This document shows, piece by piece, positions 54,457 through 62,599 of a DNA stretch of 64,000 bases (positions within the stretch are counted from its first letter, which is position 1; the number at the start of each line of letters is the position of its first letter). A program made the translations under genes and the position numbers. The stretch is from positions 62,001 to 126,000 of the forward strand of contig NZ_JAHXPB010000002.1 of assembly GCF_023147505.1 (NCBI RefSeq). Reading direction: 5' to 3'. The DNA is from Brevundimonas sp. EYE_349. Lineage in GTDB: Bacteria; Pseudomonadota; Alphaproteobacteria; Caulobacterales; Caulobacteraceae. A model generated the notes under the pieces. It saw only the letters and a list, made by a program, of their open reading frames with translations. It had not been told where the DNA came from and ran no database searches.

Positions 54457-55863
54457 ATGAAACTCTTCTTGCCCGCTCTGCTCGGCGCCGCTCTTTCTTT
54501 CCCGCCGATCCATGCTCAGGCCCAGGTCCAGGCCGACATCACAGCACTCGATGCAGCGACGGCGTTGAGGCCCGACACGGGGCGGCCGAAGAACGTCATC
54601 CTGATGATCGGCGACGGTATGGGCATCAACAGCGTCACGGCCGGTCGCATCTACGAGGGCCAGGCCCTGGGCGAAGACGGCGCCAGCCATCGGCTGTCCT
54701 TTGATCGTTTTCCCTATACGGCCCTGTCGCGAACCTATTCGGCTGATCGTTTCGTCACGGATTCCGCGAACGGCGCTTCGGCTTTGATGACCGGATATAA
54801 GACCATCAACGGCGCCATCGGCGTCAACGACCAGGTGCGGGCGCGTGATTGCACCTCCGTCACGGCGGCTCGCGTGCCGACACTGTCGGAACTGGCGCGG
54901 GCCAAGGGACTGGCGATCGGGGTCGTAACGACCGCGCCGATCACGGACGCGACGCCTGCGGCCACCTATGCCCACACCCCCTTCCGCGGGTGGCAGAGCG
55001 ACATCGACATGCCGGCCCAGGCGGTGTCCCAGGGCTGTATCGACATCGCGCGACAACTGGTCGAAGGCGAAGCCACGCCCGAGGTCGTTCTGGGCGCCGG
55101 ACTGGCCTATCTGAAACCCGAGGCGGACGGAGGACGCCGCAAGGACGGTCGAGATCTGGTCGAGGCTTGGCGCCGCCGTAGCGGCGCTTCGACCGTGGTC
55201 AGCGACCTTGCAGGGCTGACGGCCAGCACCACGCCGCGCCTGATGGGTCTCTTCTCCAAGGCCGCCCTGCCGGCGGACGCCGATCGAGCGCCCGACAGCA
55301 CCATGCCCCGACTGCCGGACATGACGGCAGCGGCGATCCGTGCCCTGTCGCAGAACGTTGAGGGCTATCTGCTGGTGGTCGAGGGCGCCCAGATCGACAC
55401 CTATCACCACGCCAATGATCCACGTCGCGCTCTGGCCGCTGTGGCCGAGTTCTCCCAAGCCGTGGACGCCGCGCGTCGACTGACCGATCCCGCCGATACG
55501 TTGATCATCGTCACGGCGGACCATAGCCACAGCCTGGTCCTCACCGCCGGGGCGGACCGCAAGGCGCCGCTGCTTGGCCTGGCCGGCGCAGACGGCGCAC
55601 CGAACAAGGCCTTGGACGACGCGCCCTATCCGACCCTGATATACGGCACGGGCCCGTCGCCGACGCGACCGCAAGCTATCGCCCGCGCAGAAGGATCGTC
55701 AGACGCCGACGCTCTGCGCTCGGTCGCCGTGCCCTTGTCCAGCGCGGGACACGCTGGCGAGGATGTCCCGGTTTATGCCGACGGCCCTCAAGCCTATCTG
55801 GTGCGCGGCGTGATCGAACCGACCTATGTCTTTCAACTCATCCGAAGAGCGCTGTCACTCTAG
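54457..55863 (+). CDS. alkaline phosphatase, PhoA family
   Basis: A 468-aa periplasmic phosphomonoesterase with signal peptide (KLFLPALLGAALSFPPIHAQAQ). Metal site IGDGMG, nucleophilic Ser in FVTDSANGASALMTG, zinc ligands in GAQIDTYHHANDP and VTADHSHSL. The Arg that follows the nucleophile in E. coli PhoA is not in the usual DSAASAT context, so substrate handling may differ. Start ATG 54457 with AGGAG 6 nt upstream, 64 nt after the receptor across a strong terminator. Co-location with an STN receptor suggests cleavage of a phosphorylated ligand to feed uptake (inference). No PhoB box was recognised. Confidence 0.93.
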   Translation: MKLFLPALLGAALSFPPIHAQAQVQADITALDAATALRPDTGRPKNVILMIGDGMGINSVTAGRIYEGQALGEDGASHRLSFDRFPYTALSRTYSADRFVTDSANGASALMTGYKTINGAIGVNDQVRARDCTSVTAARVPTLSELARAKGLAIGVVTTAPITDATPAATYAHTPFRGWQSDIDMPAQAVSQGCIDIARQLVEGEATPEVVLGAGLAYLKPEADGGRRKDGRDLVEAWRRRSGASTVVSDLAGLTASTTPRLMGLFSKAALPADADRAPDSTMPRLPDMTAAAIRALSQNVEGYLLVVEGAQIDTYHHANDPRRALAAVAEFSQAVDAARRLTDPADTLIIVTADHSHSLVLTAGADRKAPLLGLAGADGAPNKALDDAPYPTLIYGTGPSPTRPQAIARAEGSSDADALRSVAVPLSSAGHAGEDVPVYADGPQAYLVRGVIEPTYVFQLIRRALSL

Positions 55864-56011
55864 GTTCAGCACCTATTAAATCGCTTCCACAACCGGCGGC
55901 GCCCTGATTCCTGGTCGGGGTGCTGTCAGGGCGCTGTCAGTCTAACGCTGACTTGTCTCCACTTCAGGGCCGCGTAACGGTCGATGGGAGATCGCATTTC
56001 GTGAAACTGCT

Positions 56012-56300
56012 CGTTTAAGCGCCATCGTTTTCCTGCGGCGGTAGTCCGCCAAGCTGTGTAGCTCTACTTTCGCTTCAGCCTCAGCCTTCGTGACGTTGAA
56101 GAGCTAATGGCCGCGCGCGGGATCGATGTCAGCTATGAGACAATCCGTTGCTGGACGATCAAGTCCGGACCCCAGATCGCACGGCGGCCGAAGAAGCTTC
56201 GCCCCTCCCCTTCGCCACGCTGGCCTCTCGACGAGGTCGTTTGCTCAATCGGTGGGAAGCGGATGTTCCTATGGCGCGCCGTAGATGATGAAGGCGAGGG
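56012..56300 (+). pseudogene. truncated IS6-family transposase (outer copy)
   Basis: N-terminal half of a transposase: RHRFPAAVVRQAV, an in-frame stop, then LYFRFSLSLRDVEELMAARG, IDVSYETIRCWTIKSGPQ and DEVVCSIGGKRMFLWRAVDD. It stops abruptly where the left end of the next element begins (56301). Closely similar to, but not identical with, the inner copy. Confidence 0.8.
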
Positions 56301-56370
56301 GTGCTGTCAGTCTAACGCTAATTTGTCTCCACTGAAGGCCAAAGCAAGCGGCTGACTGGGGACGAATTCC

Positions 56371-57063
56371 ATGAAGCCGTTATCGTTCAAGCGCCACCGC
56401 TTCCCGGCGGAGGTTATCCGCCACGCCGTGTGGCTCTATTTCCGCTTCAGCCTGAGCCTTCGGGATGTCGAAGAGCTTCTCGCGGCCCGAGGCATCGAAG
56501 TCAGCTACGAGACCATCCGCTGTTGGACGATCAAGTTTGGACCGCAGATCGCAAGGCGGCTGAAGCGGCTCCGCCCCTCCCCTTCCCCTCGCTGGCATCT
56601 GGATGAGGTGGTCTGTTCGATCGGCGGAAAGCGGATGTTCCTGTGGCGCGCGGTTGACGATGAGGGCGAGGTCCTGGACCTCGTTGTCCAGCGCAGGCGA
56701 GACACGGAGGCGGCTCTGGTGCTGTTGAAGCGATTGCTGCGGAACCAGCCTGTCTAGCCAGAACGCATCGTCACCGACGGCCTTCGATCATATCCAGCTG
56801 CTCTTGAGGCATTGGGCCTGCGCCATCTGCATTCACCAGGCCGGCTTCGGGAGAACAATCGGGCGGAGAACTCCCACCTCCCTATCCGACGGCGAGAGCG
56901 GCAACAACAGCTGTTCAAGTCCCAGGCTTCAGCCCAGCGATTCCTCACCACCCACGCAGCGATCTACAACACCTTCTACACCCAGCGTCACCTCGTCAGT
57001 CGGCCCACGCTGCGACGCTTCCGCGCCACGGCCGCGTCCGCTTGGGCGGCGGCCGTGGCTTGA
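56371..57063 (+). pseudogene. IS6-family DDE transposase with one nonsense codon
   Basis: About 230 codons encoding a full IS6-type transposase: KRHRFPAEVIRHAVWLYFRF, helix-turn-helix VSYETIRCWTIKFGPQIARR, first Asp in WHLDEVVCSIGGKRMFLWRA, second Asp in IVTDGLRSYPAAL and the Glu in NNRAENSHLPIRRRER. A TAG codon at 56755-56757 (NQPV-stop-PERIV) interrupts an otherwise intact frame. Most likely an AAG-to-TAG change, since the same position precedes Pro-Glu in other copies. The element should be inactive unless the stop is suppressed. Confidence 0.88.
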
Positions 57064-57213
57064 GATTTTGGTGGGTTGGACAAGTTGTGGCTGCCGGCGA
57101 TTAACCTGACAGCGCTGGAAAATGTTTTAGAAACTCGCCACTTCGAGCGGTTAACCTGACAGCACTCGACCACAATCATTCGCGACGACACGTGGTGGTG
57201 CTAAAGCTCCACG

Positions 57214-58185
57214 ATGACACATCTCGACGATCCGTCGGCACATGACATGCCCATGCGTTTGCTGATCATGGGCAATCCGGTGGCCAAGGCGTTCGCCATT
57301 ATCGGCGATGCGTGGACGCAGCTGATTCTTCGTGAGGCCTTCTATGGCGCGCGTCGGTTTTCGGTCTGGCGCGAGCGTCTGAATATTCCGCGCAGCGTGC
57401 TGACGGATCGGCTGAAGCGGCTGGTGGAGGTCGGGGTGCTGGACGAGCGCGGGGTTGGCGGAGGAAGCACGCGAACGGAATATCATCTGAGCGAGATGGG
57501 CCTGGATCTGTTCGGCGTCGCCGTCATCCAGGGTCAGTGGGAACGGCGGTGGGCGAGTTCGCCGTTGCAGGATCGTTACGCCCTGACCTTCTACGACCGG
57601 CTCAGTGATGCGAGGGTTGAGCCTGCTGTTTTCGACCACAAGCGGGGCCATGTCGTCGATCCGCGTCATATCGGGTGGGAGGCGCGCGATGGGCTTGAGG
57701 CGATCCCCGCGCCGACCTCGCGGCGGCGAAGAACTCAACCGATCGAAACCGACCGGCCGATGATCGACCGATCCACGGATGTGATGGGCGACTACTGGAG
57801 CTGGGGCGTGCTGGCGGCCGCATTTTTCCGGCTCAGGCGGTTCGACGCGATCCACGAGGCGCTGGGGGTCGCGACCAATATCCTGGCGGATCGGCTGAAC
57901 CGGCTGGTCCTGCACGGCATCCTGAGGAAAGACCTCTATCAAAAGACGCCGCCGCGCTTCGAATATCGGCTGACGGAGGCGGGGCGCGATCTGTTTCCCA
58001 TGATCATCGCCATGCACGGGTGGAGCGAGCGGTGGCTATGCCCCGACGGTTCTCCGCTGCACCTGATCGACAAACGCACGGGCCAGCGCGTGACCCCGGT
58101 CGTTTGCGACGCGGAAACGGGCGTCGCCCTCGATCCTCGACGAATGCGTTGGGAGATGGAAGACGCCGTCACGGCGAAGTCCTGA
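57214..58185 (+). CDS. HxlR-type regulator with two winged-helix domains
   Basis: A 323-aa protein made of two HxlR-like halves. First domain about residues 20-120 (AFAIIGDAWTQLILREAFYG, FSVWRERLNIPRSVLTDRLK, EYHLSEMGLDLF); second about 185-285 (YWSWGVLAAAFFRLRRFDAI, LGVATNILADRLNRLVLHGI, EYRLTEAGRDLFPMI). Each half also has a short C-terminal segment with a DPR motif (VVDPRHIGW, ALDPRRMRW), confirming internal duplication. Usual HxlR proteins are about 110-150 aa and act as dimers, so this is an intramolecular dimer. It precedes, on the same strand, the thiolase-ligase-NMO-thioesterase operon and probably regulates it. Confidence 0.9.
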   Translation: MTHLDDPSAHDMPMRLLIMGNPVAKAFAIIGDAWTQLILREAFYGARRFSVWRERLNIPRSVLTDRLKRLVEVGVLDERGVGGGSTRTEYHLSEMGLDLFGVAVIQGQWERRWASSPLQDRYALTFYDRLSDARVEPAVFDHKRGHVVDPRHIGWEARDGLEAIPAPTSRRRRTQPIETDRPMIDRSTDVMGDYWSWGVLAAAFFRLRRFDAIHEALGVATNILADRLNRLVLHGILRKDLYQKTPPRFEYRLTEAGRDLFPMIIAMHGWSERWLCPDGSPLHLIDKRTGQRVTPVVCDAETGVALDPRRMRWEMEDAVTAKS

Positions 58186-58307
58186 TACGCACCAGTCGGC
58201 GCTCCCGCCTATCGCACCGTTGATCGTGCGACGATCCAAACTCCAGTCACTTGCATTAGGAAACCTTTGAGTCCTACATTGCAAACTTGGACGGATCGGA
58301 GGCTGCC

Positions 58308-59495
58308 TTGGAAGACGACGTCGCCATCGCCGAGAGAAAAGGCCGGAGCGCCTATATCGTCGATGCGGTGAGAACGCCGCGCGGCAAGGCGAGGCCCGAT
58401 GGCGGTTTGGCCAGTCTGACGCCCCAGGCCCTGATCGCCGCCCTGATCGACACTCTGGCGGTGCGGACCCAAGGCCGGGCGCGGCGCGCCGAGGGGTTGA
58501 TCATCGGCGCCGTCGGACAGGTCGGCGCCCAGGGCGCAAACGTCGCCCTGGTGTCCAAGCTGCACGCCGAACTGCCCGACGAAGCCTTCGCCTTCAGCCT
58601 GAACAACTATTGTGTTTCGGGCCTGACCGCCATTGGACAGGCAGCAAACATGATCACGTCCGGCGGCGCCGATCAGATCTTGGCGGGCGGGGTCGAGATG
58701 ATGTCGCGCGTCCCCTTCATGGGCGACAAGGCCGATTATTACGAGGACGCCAGCTTTCCTCTGAGAACGCGCTACATCCCTGTGGTCGTGGCGGCCGATC
58801 GTTTGGCCGAAGACATCGGCGTCACGCGCCAGGAGATGGATTCCGCCGCCCTGAGGTCGCAGCAAAGGACCGCCGCCGCAGAAGGCACGATGCTGACAGC
58901 CTCCCGCATCGCCGTAAACGGCCTGGATGTGGAGGAGCCGGCGCGCGCATCGACCACGGCCGAAACCCTGGCGGTCATGCCCGCCGCCTTCGAGGCTCTC
59001 GGAGCCCAATACGCCGATGCGCTTGGCGGGCGCACGATCGACCACCGCCATACCGTCGCGCACGCGCCGCCCATGTGCGACGGCGCGGGCCTGGCCCTGA
59101 TGTCGTCGAATGGAAAAGGCGCGCGGGCGCGCATCGTGGCCTATGTCGAGACAGGTGGCGACCCGCACGCCTCGCTTACGGCCGGCTTCACCGCCATGGA
59201 CCGGGCCCTGGCCAAGGCAGGTCTCGACCTGAAGGCCATGGACAGGGTCGAGTTCATGGAGGCGTTCGCGGTCACCATCGTCAAATTCCTGCGCGAACGG
59301 GATGTCGATGTGGACAAGGTCAACGTCGGCGGGGGGCATCTGGCCAAGGGCCATCCCATGGGCGCCACAGGGGCCATTCTGTTGTCGTCCCTCTTGGACG
59401 CGATGGATGACTGTCAGGGGCGCTATGGGCTCGTGGTCGCAGTCGGCGCGCAGGGCATCGGGGCCGCCATGGTTGTGGAGCGCCTCGCGCGATGA
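58308..59495 (+). CDS. thiolase-family protein lacking the second catalytic Cys
   Basis: A 395-aa acetyl-CoA acyltransferase-like protein. The nucleophilic Cys is present in LNNYCVSGLTAIG and the catalytic His in HLAKGHPMGATGA. But the C-terminal motif that normally reads C-x-G-G-G is VAVGAQGIGAAMVVER, with no Cys, so the proton-shuttling residue is missing. It may favour condensation or another acyl transfer, or use a different base. Start: TTG 58308, with GGAGG at 58298-58302; TTG 58287 is the alternative. First gene of a tightly coupled operon (4-nt overlaps) with ligase, NMO-like protein and thioesterase. Confidence 0.88.
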   Translation: MEDDVAIAERKGRSAYIVDAVRTPRGKARPDGGLASLTPQALIAALIDTLAVRTQGRARRAEGLIIGAVGQVGAQGANVALVSKLHAELPDEAFAFSLNNYCVSGLTAIGQAANMITSGGADQILAGGVEMMSRVPFMGDKADYYEDASFPLRTRYIPVVVAADRLAEDIGVTRQEMDSAALRSQQRTAAAEGTMLTASRIAVNGLDVEEPARASTTAETLAVMPAAFEALGAQYADALGGRTIDHRHTVAHAPPMCDGAGLALMSSNGKGARARIVAYVETGGDPHASLTAGFTAMDRALAKAGLDLKAMDRVEFMEAFAVTIVKFLRERDVDVDKVNVGGGHLAKGHPMGATGAILLSSLLDAMDDCQGRYGLVVAVGAQGIGAAMVVERLAR

Positions 59496-61204
59496 TTTTG
59501 ATACCGGAGGCGCGCATCCAGGCCATGAAGGCGCGGGGTTGGTGGGGGGAGGCCACCTTCGACGACCTGTTCACCGCCCAAGTCACCCGCCGTTCAGACA
59601 CCCTAGCCTTGGTCGATCCCGTCAATGCGATGGGGGTGGTCGGTCGTGCGCCGCGCAGGCTGACCTGGGGCCAGATCGCGGATGAAGTCGATCGCATGAC
59701 CGCCGTTCTTCACGCCGCAGGCGTCCGGCGTGACGATGTGGTCGTCGTCCAACTGCCCAACATCGGCGAGTTGACCAGCGTCTATCTGGCCTGCGCACGA
59801 TTGGGCGTCATCGTGACGCCCGCACCGGCTCAGTATCGCGAAAGCGAACTGGCCCATATCGTCGCACGAACCGATGCCGTCGCCGCCATCACCGCCGCCC
59901 GCATCGGCAAACATGCGCATGGCGAGATGCTGACCGCGCTCAAGACCCGATGCCCCAGCCTGAATGATGTGTTTGTGCTGGGCGGCGCGCCGGACGGCGC
60001 CATCGATCTGGACGGCGCATTGCATCAGGTGGCTCATGCTGAAATCGCCGCAGCCCACGCCGCCGCCAAGGCCGCGCAGGTCACCGCCGACGACGTCGTC
60101 ACGATCTGCTGGACATCCGGCACGGAGGCCGAACCCAAAGGCGTCCCGCGCAGCCATAACGAGTGGATCGTCATGGGCGACGGCGTGGTGGACGCCGCCG
60201 ACCTGTCGTCGGAAACGCGCGTGCTGAACCCCTTTCCCATGGTCAATATGGCCGGCATCTCCACCGCTTTGGTCGGCTGGCTGCTGACGGGCGGCGTGGT
60301 GGTCCAGCATCATCCGTTCGATCTTAACGTCATGCTCGCCCAGATCCGCGACGAGGCCATCGACTATACGGTCGCCCCGCCCGCCGTTCTGAACACCCTG
60401 CTCCAGACCGAAGGACTTCTGGACGGCATCGACTTCGGTAGGCTGAAATCCATAGGCTCGGGGTCGGCGCCGCTTTCTGAATGGATGGTCCGCACCTTCC
60501 ACGAGAAATACGGCGTCCAGATCGTCAACTACTTCGGCTCCAACGAAGGCGCCTCGTTCGCCAGCGCAATGAAGGACATGCCGGCGGCGGCCGACCGCGC
60601 CACCCTGTTCCCTCGCCTCGCGCCCGGCTTCGTTTGGAAGGCCAAACTGCATGATCGCGTCTTCACGCGTCTGGTCGATCCGGAAACGGGCGTGGAAATC
60701 TCCGACAAGGGGATGGCCGGAGAGCTGCGCATCAAGGGCGCGACGGTCTTCTCCGGCTATTGGCGGGCGCCCGAGATCAATGCCCGCGCATTCGACGACG
60801 ACGGCTGGTTCCACACCGGCGACCTGTTCGAATACGCGGGCGAAGACGCCCAACATCTGAAGTTCGTCGGTCGCCTCAAGGACATCGTCATTCGAGGCGG
60901 GGCCAACATCTCGTCCGAAGAGATCGAAAATCATCTGATCGCCCATCCCGCCATCGCCGAAGCCGCAGTGGTGGGCGCGCCCGATCCGAGGCTGGGCGAA
61001 CGTCTGGCGGCCTTTGTCGCCTTCAAGCCAAACCGAACCGCGACGCTGTCGGACATCAATGTCTTCCTGACGGTCGAGCGGAAGGTCGCCGTCTTCAAAC
61101 AGATCGAGCGACTGCATGTTCTCGATCACCTCCCCCGAAACCCTGTCGGCAAGGTGCTGAAACGCGACCTGCGCCACCTGCTGAAAACCGAAGAGTCCGC
61201 ATGA
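59492..61204 (+). CDS. acyl-CoA ligase (AMP-binding), variant P-loop
   Basis: A 570-aa ANL-family ligase. The phosphate-binding loop reads TSGTEAEPKGVPRSH, with Glu-Ala in place of the usual Thr-Gly, a variant seen in a subset of aryl/branched acid ligases. Other motifs are standard: YFGSNEGASFAS, GWFHTGDLFEYAG, KDIVIRGGANISSEEIENHL and the terminal LPRNPVGKVLKRDLR with the catalytic Lys. Overlaps the thiolase and the NMO-like gene by 4 nt each. It should activate the substrate of this HxlR-linked pathway. Confidence 0.92.
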   Translation: MILIPEARIQAMKARGWWGEATFDDLFTAQVTRRSDTLALVDPVNAMGVVGRAPRRLTWGQIADEVDRMTAVLHAAGVRRDDVVVVQLPNIGELTSVYLACARLGVIVTPAPAQYRESELAHIVARTDAVAAITAARIGKHAHGEMLTALKTRCPSLNDVFVLGGAPDGAIDLDGALHQVAHAEIAAAHAAAKAAQVTADDVVTICWTSGTEAEPKGVPRSHNEWIVMGDGVVDAADLSSETRVLNPFPMVNMAGISTALVGWLLTGGVVVQHHPFDLNVMLAQIRDEAIDYTVAPPAVLNTLLQTEGLLDGIDFGRLKSIGSGSAPLSEWMVRTFHEKYGVQIVNYFGSNEGASFASAMKDMPAAADRATLFPRLAPGFVWKAKLHDRVFTRLVDPETGVEISDKGMAGELRIKGATVFSGYWRAPEINARAFDDDGWFHTGDLFEYAGEDAQHLKFVGRLKDIVIRGGANISSEEIENHLIAHPAIAEAAVVGAPDPRLGERLAAFVAFKPNRTATLSDINVFLTVERKVAVFKQIERLHVLDHLPRNPVGKVLKRDLRHLLKTEESA

Positions 61205-62136
61205 AGCCTCCGTTCGACACCCTGCGCCTGCCCGTATTCGCGGCCCCCATGTTCCTGATCAGCGGACCGGAACTGGTCATCGCGGCCTGTCGCGCCGGGG
61301 TCGCCGGGGCGTTCCCGACGCCCAACTGCCGCACGATCGAAGATCTGGATCAGTGGATGGATCGGATCGTCAGCGCTCGCCTGCCCGGCGATGCGCCTTG
61401 GATCGCCAATATGATCACCCATTCCACCAATACGCGGCTTTCCGAAGACCTGCGGCTGATCGCCCAATACAAGCCGCCGGTGGTCATAACGGCCCTCGGA
61501 TCCCCTCGCCCGGTGATGGAGACCGTCAAGAGCTACGGCGGCCTGGTGTTCGCCGATGTCGTCAGCATGAAGCTGGCGCGCAAGGCGGCCGAGGCCGGCG
61601 TCGATGGCCTGGCGTGCGTCAGCGCGGGCGCCGGGGGGCACACGGGGCACCTGTCCCCCTTCGCCTTCATCTCGGCGGTGCGGGATTTCTTTGACGGCTA
61701 TGTCGCGGTGGGGGGCGGCGTTGGAGACGGGGCGGGCGTCGCGGGCGCGGTCGCTGCGGGTGCGGACTTCGTCTATATGGGCACGCGGTTCCTGGCGACG
61801 CAGGAGAGCCTGGCGCAGGACGATTACAAGCAAATGGTCGTCCAATCCGGGCCTGACGACCTGGTCGTCTCGCCGGCCATCACAGGGACGGCTGCCTCAT
61901 GGCTGCGCCCCAGCCTGATCGCCGCCGGACTGGACCCCGACAATCTGGGCGGTCCTGTCGACCGCAACTATACCAGCGGCGGAAACCAGAAGCGCTGGAA
62001 GGATCTCTGGGCGGCCGGCCAGGGTATCGACGCCGTTCGCCGAATCGAGCCGGTGTCGCAGGTCGTAGAACAACTGACTCAGGAGTATCGGGCCGCCAGC
62101 CAGCGGTTCAACGCGCTGGCCTTATCGCCGGCATGA
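61201..62136 (+). CDS. nitronate monooxygenase-like FMN protein
   Basis: A 311-aa member of the NMO/2-nitropropane dioxygenase family. FMN TIM-barrel motifs: LPVFAAPMFLISGPELVIA, AGVAGAFPTPN, CVSAGAGGHTGHLSPFAF (His in the active site) and AVGGGVGDGAGVAGAVAAGADFVYMGTRFLAT (about residues 168-199). Only distantly like the one at 12347-13339; this one has the longer C-terminal insert with the NYTSGGNQKRWKDLWAAGQG stretch typical of the clade found in fatty-acid and steroid clusters. Coupled by 4-nt overlaps to ligase and thioesterase. Its flavin reaction in this pathway is unknown. Confidence 0.88.
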   Translation: MKPPFDTLRLPVFAAPMFLISGPELVIAACRAGVAGAFPTPNCRTIEDLDQWMDRIVSARLPGDAPWIANMITHSTNTRLSEDLRLIAQYKPPVVITALGSPRPVMETVKSYGGLVFADVVSMKLARKAAEAGVDGLACVSAGAGGHTGHLSPFAFISAVRDFFDGYVAVGGGVGDGAGVAGAVAAGADFVYMGTRFLATQESLAQDDYKQMVVQSGPDDLVVSPAITGTAASWLRPSLIAAGLDPDNLGGPVDRNYTSGGNQKRWKDLWAAGQGIDAVRRIEPVSQVVEQLTQEYRAASQRFNALALSPA

Positions 62137-62597
62137 CCTCCACCGCCTCCGCGCTTCACGTCCACGAAGGCGACACAGGCCTGGACCTGCTGCGCCAATG
62201 GCAGGATCGCGGCTCGTCCCTTGGCGGCTTCTTTTCCCTCATCGGCGCCCGCGTCGAGGCCTATGCAGACGGCGAAGTCGTCGTACGGTGCGAGATCGAC
62301 GAGGGCCACGCCAACTTCATCGGCTTGGTGCACGGCGGCCTGACCGCAGCCCTGATCGATATGGCGGGCGGCGCCATGATGAGCCGACTGACGCCGGGCC
62401 AGATCGTGCTGACCACCGACTTGGCCGTGCGTTATCTGAACGGCGCGTCACAGGATTGCACCGCGCTGGAGGCCAAGGGCGTCGTCACCTATCAGGACGC
62501 GCGCAAGGCCGTGGTCGATGTCGTGGTCACGACCGACGATGGCCTAGACGTCGCGCGTGGCGTCGTCGGCCTCGCGATCCGTCCACACCCGGTTTGA
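62133..62597 (+). CDS. PaaI-type hotdog-fold thioesterase
   Basis: A 154-aa hotdog-fold acyl-CoA thioesterase. The signature NFIGLVHGGLTAALIDMAGG contains the HGG motif and the catalytic acidic residue. VLTTDLAVRYLNGA is the usual second strand. It overlaps the NMO-like gene by 4 nt and ends 2 nt from the end of the convergent thiolase-like gene. Likely releases stalled or dead-end acyl-CoAs of the pathway, as PaaI does for phenylacetate catabolism. Confidence 0.9.
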   Translation: MTSTASALHVHEGDTGLDLLRQWQDRGSSLGGFFSLIGARVEAYADGEVVVRCEIDEGHANFIGLVHGGLTAALIDMAGGAMMSRLTPGQIVLTTDLAVRYLNGASQDCTALEAKGVVTYQDARKAVVDVVVTTDDGLDVARGVVGLAIRPHPV

Positions 62598-62599
62598 AG

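Larger units (their letters stand above)
55920..57165 (+). mobile_element. nested IS6-like insertion sequences
   Basis: Short terminal repeats of one type recur: GTGCTGTCAG at 55920-55929, GCGCTGTCAG at 55931-55940, GTGCTGTCAG at 56301-56310 on the left, and CTGACAGCGC at 57106-57115 and CTGACAGCAC at 57156-57165 on the right. Inside are a truncated transposase (56012-56300) and a nearly complete one (56371-57063). The inner element, about 820 bp, has the normal IS6-family size. The pattern indicates repeated insertion of related elements into one another, followed by partial loss of the older copy. Confidence 0.8.

Noticed and set aside
55864..57213. CRISPR-like short repeats
   Set aside because: The repeated 10-mers are IS terminal ends with irregular spacing and transposase genes between them.
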